From JAEUWI01 sp942492815 (GTDB lineage Bacteria; Hydrogenedentota; Hydrogenedentia; Hydrogenedentales; JAEUWI01): 64,000 bases of DNA. Under the pieces are notes generated by a model that was given only the letters and a program-made list of their open reading frames with translations, was not told the DNA's origin and ran no database searches. Every line of letters begins with the position of its first letter. Within the stretch, counting starts at the first letter, position 1. The stretch spans positions 7,068,001 through 7,132,000 of the forward strand of contig OW818658.1 of the NCBI GenBank assembly GCA_942492815.1, in the 5' to 3' direction. Shown piece by piece: positions 1 to 8,472 of the stretch. A program made the translations under genes and the position numbers.

Positions 1-566
1 TTTTTGAAGCCGAGGGTGTGGTTGTGCACCTCGCGCTGGTTGAGGAGACAGCGTTGGTTCGTGTGAACGAATTCAATCGGGTCCTCAATCGTGATAATGT
101 GATCGGAGCGGTTCTTGTTGATGTAGTCGATCATGGCCGCGAGGGTGGTCGACTTGCCGCTGCCGGTGGGCCCCGTGACGAGTACAAGCCCCTTGTGGAG
201 CTGGCAGAACTTCTTCAGGGCCACGGGCAGTTTGAGCTGTTCGAAGGTGAGGATTTCCGAGGGGATGAGGCGAAACACGCCGCCCACGCCCTTGTGATCG
301 CGGAAGATGTTGGCGCGAAAGCGGCCGTAGCCCTCCAGCGCGTAGGCGAAGTCGGTATCGTTCGTGTCGTTGAACTCTTTGCGGTTCTTCTCGGGCGTGA
401 TTTCGAACAGAAGCTGCTCCGCCCGCTCCGCCGTCACTTCCTCGTCGGCTTTGAGCGGCACGATGGAGCCATCTTTACGGAACATGGGCTTGCAGCCGGT
501 GCACAGGTGCAAATCCGACGTGCCATGCTCGACCATCAAGCGGAAATACTTGTCAATTTCGGCCAT
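1..566 (-). CDS. pilT: Twitching motility / type IV pilus retraction ATPase PilT, 5' part only
   Basis: The minus strand encodes the first 188 residues of a PilT-family hexameric ATPase that powers pilus retraction at the inner membrane. The product starts MAEIDKYFRLMVEHGTSDLH, the usual PilT opening with the SDLHL segment. It has a PAS-like N-terminal domain, then a Walker A motif GPTGSGKST near residue 137 and the Asp-box region IITIEDPIEF just after it. The frame is intact and runs off the left edge, so the Walker B and His-box half is outside the window. The ATG at 564-566 has a strong upstream GGAGGAAG. PilU or another GspE-family member is possible, but spacing and N-terminus fit PilT best. 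Confidence 0.9.
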   Translation of the reverse strand, partial: MAEIDKYFRLMVEHGTSDLHLCTGCKPMFRKDGSIVPLKADEEVTAERAEQLLFEITPEKNRKEFNDTNDTDFAYALEGYGRFRANIFRDHKGVGGVFRLIPSEILTFEQLKLPVALKKFCQLHKGLVLVTGPTGSGKSTTLAAMIDYINKNRSDHIITIEDPIEFVHTNQRCLLNQREVHNHTLGFK

Positions 567-797
567 AGAGCTTCCTCCTCAAACGCCCGGAACGGGTTGC
601 CTGTATTGTGGTTCACTTTGGTTGGTAGGATTCCATGATCAGCCTAGCATGGTATTCGCGGGAATACAAGTTTGTTGACGGCTCGCCATTATTCGCAGTA
701 TGGCCCGGCGGGCCAACCCTGCCCCCGTTGGCCCGTTGGCAACGCGCCCCCCCATCCCGTAAGATAGGTGGGTCGCTGTTTCACGAAAGGATCCCCC

Positions 798-2714
798 ATG
801 CGCATTGCCACGTTCCTCTTCGCCGCCGCCTTTGCGGGCCTGGCCTATTCACTTCCGATCAGCGAGGGCTCGAAGCTCGTTCGCCTTCCCTACAACCATC
901 CCGGCCTGGCGGTGGATCTGGGCGTGGGCCTCTGGGGTTCGCCATTTCCCGTGGATTTTGATGGCGACGGAGACCATGACCTGCTGTGCGCCTCGGCGGA
1001 CAAGCCCTACAACGGCATTTACTTCTTTGAGAATGTGCAGGGTAACGTCGATTGGCCCGTCTTTAAGGCGGCGGTTCGGCTGGATGCCGTGACGCGCGAC
1101 TTGACGCCGTCTTACGACGGCGGGCTGTTCTTCATGGCCGAGCCGGGCGTGTACTATCCCAATTTCCTGAAGACCCTTTTTCAGGAGCCCGTTCCGATTC
1201 CCTACGAGCCGACCTTTCGCGCGACGCGCGGCAAGCAATGGAAGTTCTGCGACTACGATGGCGACGGCGTGCGCGATCTCTACGTGGGCGCGGGGGACTG
1301 GACCGAGTATGGCTGGGACAACGCCTTCAACGAGAAGGGCGAATGGACCAAGGGCCCGCTGCACGGTCACGTGTATGTGATGAAAAATACCGGCACGAAC
1401 GAGGTGCCCGTGTATGCCGCAGCAATGCAGGTTCAGGCGGGCGGCAAGGTGCTGGACGTGTACGGAACGCCATCGCCCAATTTCGCCGATTTCGACAAGG
1501 ACGGCGACCTGGATCTCCTCTGCGGCGAATTCCTGGACCGGCTCACCTACTTCGAAAACACCGGCACGCGGACGGAACCGGTGTATGCCGAGGGGCGCTT
1601 TATCGAGCTTAAGGGGGAGACGCTCCACCTCGATCTGGAGATGCTCCAGGTGGTGGTCTTCGACTGGAACCGCGACAGCAACCCGGACATCATCGTGGGC
1701 AAGGAAGACGGCCGCGTAGTGATGCTGCTGGGCATCGGCGAGAAGAAAAACGGGCTGCCAGCCTTCACGCCGCCCCGCTATTTTCAGCAGGAGGCGGACT
1801 GTTTGAAGGTCGGTGCGCTGGCGACGCCCTTCAGCGTGGACTGGGACGGCGATGGCGACGAAGACATCATCGCGGGCGACACGGCGGGCTATATCAACTT
1901 CGTGGAGAATCTGGGCGGCGGTGCGGCGCCGAAGTGGGCCAAACCGGTGTACCTGGAGGCGGGCGGCGCGGTGTTTCGTATTCAGGCCGGGCCCAATGGC
2001 TCGATTCAGGGGCCGGCCGAAGCTAAATGGGGCTACACCGCCGTCAGCGTGTCCGACTGGGACCATGACGGATTGCTTGATATTGTCTATAACTCGATCT
2101 GGGGAAAGGTGGAGTGGTTGAAGAACATTGGCCAGGCGGGCAAGCCCGCGCTGGCCGCCGCGCAACCGGTCACCGTGGAGTGGGAAGGCCCCACGCCCAA
2201 GCCCGCATGGTTCTGGTGGAATCCCGAAGGAAAGAATCTTGTCACGCAATGGAGAACGACCCCCGTGGTGCTCGATCTCAACGCCGACGGGCTCAACGAC
2301 CTGGTGATGGTGGATACGGAGGGCTACCTGGCGTTTTTCGAGCGTGCGAAAAAAGAGGATGCGCTCGTGGTACTGCCGCCGAAGCGCACATTTAAAGACG
2401 ATGCGGGGCAGCCGTTGCAATTGAACGCGGAGCTTGCGGGTCGCAGCGGCCGACGCAACTTTGTGTTCCACGATTGGGACGCCGACGGCAAACTGGATCT
2501 CCTGATCAACGGCAAGAACATCGACTTCATGCGGAACGTTGCCGCTAAGCCGGGGGAATTTCACTTCAAGAACGAGGGCCAGGTCGATCCGCACCTTCTT
2601 GCGGGGCACACCACCTGCCCCACGATGGTGGACTGGGACCAGAACGGCGTAAAGGACTTGTTGATCGGCGCGGAGGATGGCTTTTTCTACTATCTTGGGG
2701 CGCCAAAGGAGTAG
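798..2714 (+). CDS. Secreted FG-GAP / VCBS repeat protein
   Basis: Predicted exported beta-propeller protein of 638 residues. The N-terminus MRIATFLFAAAFAGLAYS is a signal peptide, and GAAAGGA precedes the ATG at 798; an in-frame ATG at 768 lacks the signal and is less likely. At least nine calcium-loop motifs of the form DxDxDGxxD are spread through the chain, for example DFDGDGDHDLL, DYDGDGVRDLY, DFDKDGDLDLL, DWDGDGDEDII, DWDADGKLDLL and DWDQNGVKDLL, as in FG-GAP/integrin-alpha-like propellers. Such proteins bind calcium and usually act in adhesion or as carbohydrate-linked surface proteins; the ligand here is unknown. It is monocistronic, with the tRNA-Ser gene about 150 bp downstream. No enzymatic domain is visible. 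Confidence 0.85.
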   Translation: MRIATFLFAAAFAGLAYSLPISEGSKLVRLPYNHPGLAVDLGVGLWGSPFPVDFDGDGDHDLLCASADKPYNGIYFFENVQGNVDWPVFKAAVRLDAVTRDLTPSYDGGLFFMAEPGVYYPNFLKTLFQEPVPIPYEPTFRATRGKQWKFCDYDGDGVRDLYVGAGDWTEYGWDNAFNEKGEWTKGPLHGHVYVMKNTGTNEVPVYAAAMQVQAGGKVLDVYGTPSPNFADFDKDGDLDLLCGEFLDRLTYFENTGTRTEPVYAEGRFIELKGETLHLDLEMLQVVVFDWNRDSNPDIIVGKEDGRVVMLLGIGEKKNGLPAFTPPRYFQQEADCLKVGALATPFSVDWDGDGDEDIIAGDTAGYINFVENLGGGAAPKWAKPVYLEAGGAVFRIQAGPNGSIQGPAEAKWGYTAVSVSDWDHDGLLDIVYNSIWGKVEWLKNIGQAGKPALAAAQPVTVEWEGPTPKPAWFWWNPEGKNLVTQWRTTPVVLDLNADGLNDLVMVDTEGYLAFFERAKKEDALVVLPPKRTFKDDAGQPLQLNAELAGRSGRRNFVFHDWDADGKLDLLINGKNIDFMRNVAAKPGEFHFKNEGQVDPHLLAGHTTCPTMVDWDQNGVKDLLIGAEDGFFYYLGAPKE

Positions 2715-2724
2715 TGGGGGCGGC

Positions 2725-2788
2725 ATCGGACGAATCGGACCGATCAGACCGATATGTTCAGAAAGCAGGTCGACCTGATCCGTCCGAT
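2725..2788. repeat. Imperfect palindromic TCGGACCGATC repeat
   Basis: Repeated variants of ATCGGACCGATCAGACCGAT lie just after the FG-GAP stop codon. The arms ATCGGACG (2725-2732) and CGTCCGAT (2781-2788) are inverted. A related, perfect hairpin lies at 35866-35901, so this seems to be a dispersed intergenic family. It could slow or stop transcription, but no T-run follows. Confidence 0.5.
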
Positions 2789-2868
2789 CGGGCGCCTTTG
2801 ATCAACCGGTCCGCAACCTAAACTCGCATCGCGCGGGCGGCATTTGCTACACTTCCCGCTCCCAGCGC

Positions 2869-2958
2869 GGAGAGGTGGCCGAGTGGTTGAAGGCGGCGGC
2901 CTCGAAAGCCGTTTTACGGGCAACCGTAACCAGGGTTCGAATCCCTGCCTCTCCGCCA
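2869..2958 (+). tRNA. tRNA-Ser (anticodon CGA)
   Basis: The acceptor strand GGAGAGG (2869-2875) pairs with CCTCTCC (2948-2954), followed by discriminator G and encoded CCA (2956-2958). A T-arm with GGTTCGAATCC is present. The anticodon loop CTCGAAA between GCGGC and GCCGT gives anticodon CGA, which reads UCG. A long variable arm (ACGGGCAACCGT) is the class II hallmark expected for tRNA-Ser. Length is 90 nt including CCA. Confidence 0.97.
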
Positions 2959-3646
2959 TTAGACTTTCGGTCTATCCCACCCTCCCCCTCTGTTCTCTCG
3001 CCCCCCACCCGATTGCCGTGTGCGAAGCCCCGATCTCGCCCGTCAAGATCGACCGTAAATCCTTGACTTTCCCGCATATTACACACTGTCGATGGGGCCG
3101 GGGCCAATAGTGTCGCCTGAAACTATTGTTCAGTAATGACCAATATATGGAAGCGATCAACTGTTCTGCGGTTCGTATTGAAGTAGCACAGGTTTTCGTT
3201 TGCCCCAGAGCTTTTGACCACCCAAGCTAATGACATAGCTACCCATCGCACTAAGTCGTTGGGTGCTAAGCGCTTTTCAATCTGCCTGAACGGTGGCCGC
3301 CACAAATTCGCCAAAAGCCAGCTTTCTGGAACAAATCTTGCAGCACTCTGGCGTGTACTGGGAGAGACGGCGATGGGAAATAGTCAAGGCAGTACTGTAT
3401 TGGGTGTGCATTACCTCATTTCCAGGAGGGTTTTGTGCATCCATGTCAGCTAAGGGTTCTCGACACAAGTACCCTTCCCACGTGGAGACTACCCTTCGCA
3501 TTTATCACCCTCAATAATACCCTTAGACCATTATCGTGCGGCCAGTGTGCCTGGTTGGGGCTCCTCGGAGCCCTTCGATTGGTTTCGCCTCCTGGAAATG
3601 CTGTGTGTGAAGAGGAAGTGCAAGCATCAACGAAAGGGAATGAGGA
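2959..3646. other. Long intergenic region upstream of the PEP-CTERM gene
   Basis: No supported gene. Base composition is visibly less GC-rich than the neighbouring genes. It holds a sigma-54-like site (3327-3342), a 13-bp inverted pair CATTTCCAGGAGG (3417-3429) and CCTCCTGGAAATG (3588-3600), and a short hairpin GGGCTCC-TC-GGAGCCC (3558-3573). The inverted pair could fold a long 5' leader. Confidence 0.5.
3327..3342 (+). promoter_or_regulatory. Candidate sigma-54 (RpoN) -24/-12 promoter
   Basis: TGGAACAAATCTTGCA matches the consensus TGGCACRNNNNTTGCW at every specified base except one (A for C at position 4), with correct GG-to-GC spacing. It points toward the PEP-CTERM gene 305 bp downstream. 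PEP-CTERM genes in several lineages belong to a sigma-54 regulon controlled by the PrsK/PrsR pair, which makes the match plausible; the leader would be unusually long. Confidence 0.4.
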
Positions 3647-4489
3647 ATGAAGAAAAGCTTAGTTTTTGGGTTGGCCCTGGTGGTCGGCGGTAGCGCGCAA
3701 GCGGCACAAATTGTGGACTTCGAGGCGTTCTATATCCGCAACAACAACAGCGTTCCGATGCCAGATCGCATCAACTCGCCGTGGGATGCGGATCTTTACG
3801 TTCAGGAGAACGCGGGAGAGGACGGATTCGTCGCATCGACCCCGCAGGGCGGTCAGAAGGTGGGCTATGGTACAAGCGCCTTTGACGGTTTTCAATTGAA
3901 CGATCTTAATACCGTGAACTGGGCGAAGCTGAGCGGACCGGCAAACCTTACGGCCTACCTGAATATCTGGGTCACGGACAACAATGGCAATTACGCCATT
4001 ATTTCATCCGAGAACGACTATCGCAACACGCCGTTCGGCACCCGCGAAGAGTGGAAGATATTTGAATACGGTGGTACCGCATTCAGCGACGTAGACCCGA
4101 ACAACAATTTTAACTGGCTTTTCGACAGCGGTACCGGTGGTCGCGATGCCAGCCAGTATCTTACGAATTCAGGAAGCCCCGGAATACTGCGCGTTTCGCT
4201 TTCCGAGCTCTCGGACAATATCGAAGTTTTTGCCGGGATGCCCTTTGGATCGCCAGGCGTTGGCAGCGGCGCGCCCCAGGGCGGCTTCGGCTTCAACATT
4301 ATCTGGGGTGATACCGCGGCAAACTTTACCAATGGCAACCCATATGAAGTCGACAATGTTACCGTTAAGTGGAACAGCGTTGACTATGCGGCCGGCGCCG
4401 TCGTTCCGATTCCCGCCGCTGCGCCGCTTGGTCTTTTGGGCATGGGCCTGATCGGCCTCGCCCGCAAGCTCCGTAAGAAGAGTGCCTGA
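3647..4489 (+). CDS. PEP-CTERM-type sorting domain protein
   Basis: Secreted protein of 280 residues with signal peptide MKKSLVFGLALVVGGSAQA and a C-terminal exosortase signal. The tail has a VPIPAAAP motif, a hydrophobic helix (GLLGMGLIGLA) and a basic end (RKLRKKSA), a standard PEP-CTERM arrangement with VPxPAA in place of VPEP. An exosortase would recognise this tail and release the protein to the surface, usually with exopolysaccharide. The body is Asn- and Asp-rich with no recognised enzyme domain. The start ATG follows AAGGGAATGAGGA. A strong terminator lies 40 bp downstream, so it is probably monocistronic. No exosortase gene is in this window. Confidence 0.85.
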   Translation: MKKSLVFGLALVVGGSAQAAQIVDFEAFYIRNNNSVPMPDRINSPWDADLYVQENAGEDGFVASTPQGGQKVGYGTSAFDGFQLNDLNTVNWAKLSGPANLTAYLNIWVTDNNGNYAIISSENDYRNTPFGTREEWKIFEYGGTAFSDVDPNNNFNWLFDSGTGGRDASQYLTNSGSPGILRVSLSELSDNIEVFAGMPFGSPGVGSGAPQGGFGFNIIWGDTAANFTNGNPYEVDNVTVKWNSVDYAAGAVVPIPAAAPLGLLGMGLIGLARKLRKKSA

Positions 4490-4527
4490 TATCGCACTTG
4501 ACGGCACACCGTCATGGGTCTGTTGTT

Positions 4528-4568
4528 CGCCCCCGCAATGCTTCTGGCGTTGCGGGGGCGCTTTTATT
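4528..4568 (+). terminator. Rho-independent terminator of the PEP-CTERM gene
   Basis: A perfect 11-bp stem CGCCCCCGCAA / TTGCGGGGGCG (4528-4538 and 4550-4560) with an 11-nt loop is followed by CTTTTATT. It lies just after the stop codon at 4489. Confidence 0.85.
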
Positions 4569-4654
4569 GAATTACGAATTATGAATTGAGAATTGAGAAC
4601 AGGTAACGCTTGGCGGTGCTTTGGGCTCGACTTGTGAATAAAGTTCACGAGACG

Positions 4655-4993
4655 ATGGTAAGAGTCGCCGGGCGGGTCCATGGCGATCGCATAGCGGGAG
4701 ATAGTACATTGAGAGGCCAGTTTTCGCGACGGGAGGATTTCTGGGCGCACCTTGCTGCGGATATTGTGGTGCGGATCGGGTTGTTTGTCGCCACCTTCGT
4801 GCTGGTCGTGGTGAACATGCCGCGCCGATACTATCGAAACTGGGATGGAGAGTTTCTTCACGAGTACCTGTATGCCGCGCTCGTGGCGGCCGTGCTTGCG
4901 GCGATTCTTGGGCCGTGGCTTTATCGCACGGCGGTGCAGCGGGGTCGGGGTTCGCTCGGGCAAGTGAAGCGGGACAGCGAGCGCCGGAAGTAG
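4655..4993 (+). CDS. Small predicted membrane protein, unknown function
   Basis: Reads as a protein of 112 residues with two likely transmembrane helices (around RIGLFVATFVLVVVNM and LYAALVAAVLAAILGPWLY), joined by a charged, aromatic-rich loop. I do not recognise a family. The start is uncertain: an in-frame TTG at 4610 with AGGTAAC upstream would add 15 residues. Neither start has a strong ribosome-binding site. The gene ends just before the 9-mer repeat array. The antisense frame here only reflects the repeat array and is not considered real. Confidence 0.45.
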   Translation: MVRVAGRVHGDRIAGDSTLRGQFSRREDFWAHLAADIVVRIGLFVATFVLVVVNMPRRYYRNWDGEFLHEYLYAALVAAVLAAILGPWLYRTAVQRGRGSLGQVKRDSERRK

Positions 4994-5001
4994 GGGGCGG
5001 T

Positions 5002-5142
5002 GGGTCTTATGGGTCGTATGGGTCTTATGGGTAGTATGGGTCGTATGGGTCGTATGGGTCTTATGGGTCTTATGGGTCTTATGGGTCGTATGGGTCTTAT
5101 GGGTCTTATGGGTCTTATGGGTCTTATGGGTCTTATGGGTCT
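5002..5142. repeat. 9-bp tandem array GGGTCTTAT, left part
   Basis: About 15.7 consecutive copies of GGGTCTTAT, with some units reading GGGTCGTAT or GGGTAGTAT. The array is interrupted at 5143 by an ISL3-family element and resumes at 6480. Short versions of the same 9-mer occur at 34336-34360 and 42507-42520, so this is a dispersed repeat word. Translation of the array in any frame gives only low-complexity peptides. Confidence 0.95.
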
Positions 5143-6479
5143 GGTTCCTCACAAGAATTTGTGCAGTAAAAAAGTTGAGATGCATGTCCTTCCCCCTGTA
5201 TTTCCAATGGTGTCAAAGCCTTGGAATAGACGGAGGACAGGACATGCAGTTGAAGAGTATCATTCGTTCGACTCTTGGAGTCAAACATCACATGGTCAAG
5301 GACGTGCGGGGTGACACGGGAGGCATCGATGTTTTCATGGAGCTTCGCTCGAAGCGCCGAGTTCCATGCGGCACTTGCGGGACGCTTGGCCGAGTGCGAG
5401 ATCGGCTGGCTGTACGCCATTGGCGGCACGTTCCGCTTTGGGGGATTGACGTGACACTTTCGTATGCGCCCGCTCGTGTCGATTGCGCGTGTTGCGGCAA
5501 GATTCGCGTGGAGGCTATTCCGTGGAGCCGAGGCAAGTGCCGGCTTTCGACGGGCCTGATCTGGCTGCTGGCCACATGGTGCAAGCTGCTTCCGTGGGAT
5601 CAGGTGGCACGGCTCTATGGCGTTCATTGGAACACGGTGGCGACCGCGGTCCGCGAGGCGGTAAGTTATGGACTCGCCCATCGCAAACTGGGTTCGGTGC
5701 TCTACATCGGCATCGACGAAATATCGCGCCGGAAGGGCCATGTCTACGTGACCAACGTCTATGACCTCGAAGAGAAACGGCTGCTCTGGTCGGGCGAGGG
5801 CCGCAGCAAGGAAACCCTTGAAGCCTTCTTCAAGGAGCACGGAGAAGCCCTTAAACAAAGCGTAAAAGCGGTTTGTTGCGACATGTGGACCCCCTACATA
5901 GACACGGTCAAGGCCCATCTTCCCGAGGCCACTCTGGTCTTCGACAAATTCCACATTGTCCAGCACCTGCTCAAAGCCGTCGACGAGGTTCGGCGCGACG
6001 AAGCGCGCGAACTGAAGAAAAGCAACCCGGAACTGCTCAAGCGGACCCGGTTCATTTGGTTGAGAAACCCGGAGAACCTCACGGACAAGCAACGGGCGCG
6101 CCTGGGGCATCTGGAAAAGCTCAATCTGCGATGCAACCGAGCCTATTTGCTCAAAGAAAGCTTTCGCGAGTTCTGGAACTACGAGCGCAAAGGCTGGGCC
6201 AGGAAGTACCTGAAAAAGTGGTTCTGGTGGGCGACCCATTCGAGGCTCCAACCCCTGCGCGATTTCGCCTGGATGCTGCGCAGACACGAAGACGGAATCC
6301 TAAACTACTTCGACGAACGAATCAGCAACGGGGCTGTAGAAGGCATGAACAACAAAGCAAAAGTCGTCAGCCATCGATGCTACGGATTCAGAACCGTGAA
6401 AACCTACATCACTGCGCTATACCATTGCCTCGGGAAGCTCCCAGAGCCTGAAACTATGCACAGATTCTTGTGAGGAGCC
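5143..6479 (+). mobile_element. ISL3-family insertion sequence, complete, 1337 bp
   Basis: Terminal inverted repeats are GGTTCCTCACAAGAATTTGT at the left (from 5143) and, read inward on the minus strand, GGCTCCTCACAAGAATCTGT at the right (ending 6479), with only two mismatches over 20 bp and further matching GCA. An 8-bp direct repeat ATGGGTCT flanks both sides (5135-5142 and 6480-6487), the usual ISL3 target duplication. A single intact transposase fills the element. Removing the element and one 8-bp copy restores the 9-bp phase of the surrounding array. Intact ends and frame suggest a recent, possibly active insertion. Confidence 0.93.
5244..6473 (+). CDS. ISL3-family DDE transposase
   Basis: Transposase of 409 residues catalysing cut-and-paste movement of the surrounding element. 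Two Cys pairs near the N-terminus (CGTCG and CACCG) resemble the zinc-binding head of ISL3 transposases, followed by a helix-turn-helix region. Catalytic residues are visible as D in YIGIDEISRRKGH, D in LVFDKFHIVQHL and E in SNGAVEGMNNKAK, the typical ISL3 DDE layout. The ATG at 5244 has GGAGG seven bases upstream; a TTG at 5175 is in frame but lacks this. The TGA stop at 6471-6473 lies inside the right terminal repeat, so the element is fully compact. No frameshift is seen. Confidence 0.93.
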   Translation: MQLKSIIRSTLGVKHHMVKDVRGDTGGIDVFMELRSKRRVPCGTCGTLGRVRDRLAVRHWRHVPLWGIDVTLSYAPARVDCACCGKIRVEAIPWSRGKCRLSTGLIWLLATWCKLLPWDQVARLYGVHWNTVATAVREAVSYGLAHRKLGSVLYIGIDEISRRKGHVYVTNVYDLEEKRLLWSGEGRSKETLEAFFKEHGEALKQSVKAVCCDMWTPYIDTVKAHLPEATLVFDKFHIVQHLLKAVDEVRRDEARELKKSNPELLKRTRFIWLRNPENLTDKQRARLGHLEKLNLRCNRAYLLKESFREFWNYERKGWARKYLKKWFWWATHSRLQPLRDFAWMLRRHEDGILNYFDERISNGAVEGMNNKAKVVSHRCYGFRTVKTYITALYHCLGKLPEPETMHRFL

Positions 6480-6519
6480 ATGGGTCTTATGGGTCTTATG
6501 GGTCTTATGGGTCTTATGG
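6480..6519. repeat. 9-bp tandem array, right part
   Basis: Continuation of the TATGGGTCT array after the insertion sequence, about 4.4 units, beginning with the second copy of the 8-bp target duplication. Confidence 0.95.
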
Positions 6520-6533
6520 CGCGATTGGACTTG

Positions 6534-6575
6534 TGAAGCCTGAAGCCTGAAGCCTGAAGCCTCCAGCCTACAGCC
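6534..6575. repeat. Heptamer array TGAAGCC
   Basis: Four perfect units of TGAAGCC followed by degenerate units (CCAGCCT, ACAGCCT). It abuts the stop codon of the minus-strand efflux gene at 6575-6577. It resembles other heptamer tracts in this window (GAAGGAT near 36869, GTCCATT near 42543), each at a gene end. Confidence 0.85.
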
Positions 6576-8287
6576 TACTTCTCCTCCGTCTCCACGACAA
6601 TTCCCCGACGCTCCAGGAGGGTGCCTTCGGCGGCGTAGAGTCCCGTGAGGGCCTGGGCGCAGCCTACGCGCGCGGCGACTTCGTCGATCTGGGCACTGAT
6701 CAGGTCGCGCTGGACGAGTAGGACGTCGAGGTTGGTGGAGCGTCCGCTGGCGTAGCGGCTCTGGGCAGTTTCGAGTTCGCTGGTGCGCGCGGTGACGGCC
6801 TCGCGGGTTGAGCCGAGGCGGTCCCAGTTGCGGCGGAGTTCGACAACGGCTTGGCGGACCGCGGTCTCGATGGCCTGCTCGGTATCGGCGATCTGGCGTT
6901 CGCCCTGGGTCTCCTGGAGCTTGCTGCGGAGGAGGCGGGCCTTCTCGGCGCGGCGATAGAGGGCGGTCTCCACTTCAAAGCCGATGCCGTAGGATTCGTC
7001 GCGTCCGGCCTCAAGCATATTCCAGGCTTCGCTGCCATGATCGCCATCGGCGCCACCGCCGACCGAGGCCACGAGGTCCACGCGGGGCAGGAGGTCGTTC
7101 TTCGCGCGATTGGTGCTCAGCTCGGCGTTGGCCAGGCTCAGACGGGCCTGGGCGAGTTCCGGGCGGTAGTCCATGGCGAGGGTCACACTGGTCGCCGCAT
7201 CGGCGTCCACCGGTGCGGGCTCAGGGGCGGATTCCGGCTCGAAGATGAGCTGCCACAGATCGGGCTGGTCGGGATTGAGCAGGCGGATGAGGGCGAGATT
7301 GCGATCTTCGATCTGGGCCTGCGCGTCGGAGAGATCGGCCTGGCGCGTGGCGCGCTCGGCTTTGGCGGAGAGGACGTCCGCTTCCACGGCGCGCCCCGCA
7401 TTGAGCAGGTCCTGATTCAGGCGCATCTGTTCGTCGGCCAGGGCCACGGCGACCTCGTTAATTTTCAGCACTTCCCGGGCGAGGGCGAGGTCCCAGTAGG
7501 TCAGCTCCACATCGCGCACGGTGCTGATGACTTGCTGGCGGAGGCCATGGATACTGCTGGCCACGTCATTCTCCGCCTGGCGCACGGTGATAAGGTTGAT
7601 ATCGCGCCCCCGGCCCTGGAGGAGGGCCTGGCGCAGTTCCACGCTCCACCCGCCGCTGTAAAGATCGTTTGCCGGGTCATTGCTGGCGCCGGTGTAGTCC
7701 GTCGAGGCGGTGACCGAAGTGCCGGTGGAGAAGTATTGCGAGAGGGCTGCGCCCCCCGAGGCCTGGTTGGATCGCGTGGTCGTGGTGGTCTCGGTATTAC
7801 GCGTAGCAAAGGACTGAATCGTCTGTGCGGCGGAAAGGAGTTCGCCTACGGAGGTTCCATCGGTCGTATCGATGTTGCCGTTGCCCGACGACGACGCGGA
7901 TGAACCGCTGGTGGTGGTGCGGTTGGTGTTCTGGCCGTAGCGGAGGGAGGCGGACAGCATCGGGTCGAACTCGGCGCGGGCCTCCTGTATGGTGGTGGAG
8001 GTGATGCTCGGGTCGAGATCGGCGACGGCGATGGTGCGGTTGTTTTCAAAGGCGATGACGACCGCGTCGCTCAGGGTGAGGGGCCGGGCGATGCGCGGGG
8101 TAGCGGCTTGGGCCGCTTCGGGTTCGCTGGGCGACGCCGGGGTAGCGGGATCGACGGCGGGTGTGGCCTCGGCCTCGGGCCAGGGGGGCGGGGCAACGCT
8201 CTGGGCGTTCCACGACGTCTCCTGGGTGGCGCAGGCGGACAGGAGAAGCATGCACGCTGCGGCAAGGCGGTATGGGTGTGTTTTCAT
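6575..8287 (-). CDS. TolC-like outer membrane efflux lipoprotein
   Basis: Outer-membrane channel of a tripartite exporter, 570 residues. MKTHPYRLAAACMLLLSAC is a lipoprotein signal with lipobox LSAC (Cys19). A Pro/Ala/Glu-rich linker follows, then two outer-membrane-efflux-type repeats rich in long Ala/Glu/Arg helices, as in TolC and OprM. A Thr/Ser-rich insert (about residues 115-190) is unusual. It is divergent from the MacA/MacB-type operon starting 186 bp away, which suggests it supplies the outer channel for that pump. The ATG at 8287 gives the lipoprotein signal; upstream extension in the same frame crosses the promoter region and is rejected. No strong Shine-Dalgarno is visible. Confidence 0.85.
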   Translation of the reverse strand: MKTHPYRLAAACMLLLSACATQETSWNAQSVAPPPWPEAEATPAVDPATPASPSEPEAAQAATPRIARPLTLSDAVVIAFENNRTIAVADLDPSITSTTIQEARAEFDPMLSASLRYGQNTNRTTTSGSSASSSGNGNIDTTDGTSVGELLSAAQTIQSFATRNTETTTTTRSNQASGGAALSQYFSTGTSVTASTDYTGASNDPANDLYSGGWSVELRQALLQGRGRDINLITVRQAENDVASSIHGLRQQVISTVRDVELTYWDLALAREVLKINEVAVALADEQMRLNQDLLNAGRAVEADVLSAKAERATRQADLSDAQAQIEDRNLALIRLLNPDQPDLWQLIFEPESAPEPAPVDADAATSVTLAMDYRPELAQARLSLANAELSTNRAKNDLLPRVDLVASVGGGADGDHGSEAWNMLEAGRDESYGIGFEVETALYRRAEKARLLRSKLQETQGERQIADTEQAIETAVRQAVVELRRNWDRLGSTREAVTARTSELETAQSRYASGRSTNLDVLLVQRDLISAQIDEVAARVGCAQALTGLYAAEGTLLERRGIVVETEEK

Positions 8288-8472
8288 GGGTGGTGTCCAA
8301 TTGAGGTGTTGGCCGTACGGTCGGCGGGATCGTACTTCATTGTGCGCGGTTGGGCGGGTTGCGTTACAGGGCGCCAGAAAAGGATGAAGTCTGGAATCTC
8401 GAGGGTGTAACGCAGGTGGGGTGTTCCGGCACACTATAGTCGAGCGGGCCCCCGCATTGGAGCAAATTACCC

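Noticed and set aside
18..638. 206-codon plus-strand frame at the left edge
   Set aside because: It lies opposite the PilT-type gene, whose Walker A and Asp-box motifs show the minus strand is coding.
849..2726. 625-codon minus-strand frame opposite the FG-GAP gene
   Set aside because: Arises from GC-rich third positions of the real gene; no signal, no domain, no ribosome-binding site. The plus-strand frame has nine DxDxDG motifs.
3123..3650. Short open frames on both strands upstream of the PEP-CTERM gene
   Set aside because: All are under 80 codons, overlap each other and lack ribosome-binding sites; the region looks like a regulatory leader.
4169..5314. Frames giving THK- or MGL-repeat peptides across the 9-mer array
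   Set aside because: These are simply translations of the 9-bp tandem repeat and overlap the PEP-CTERM gene or the insertion sequence.
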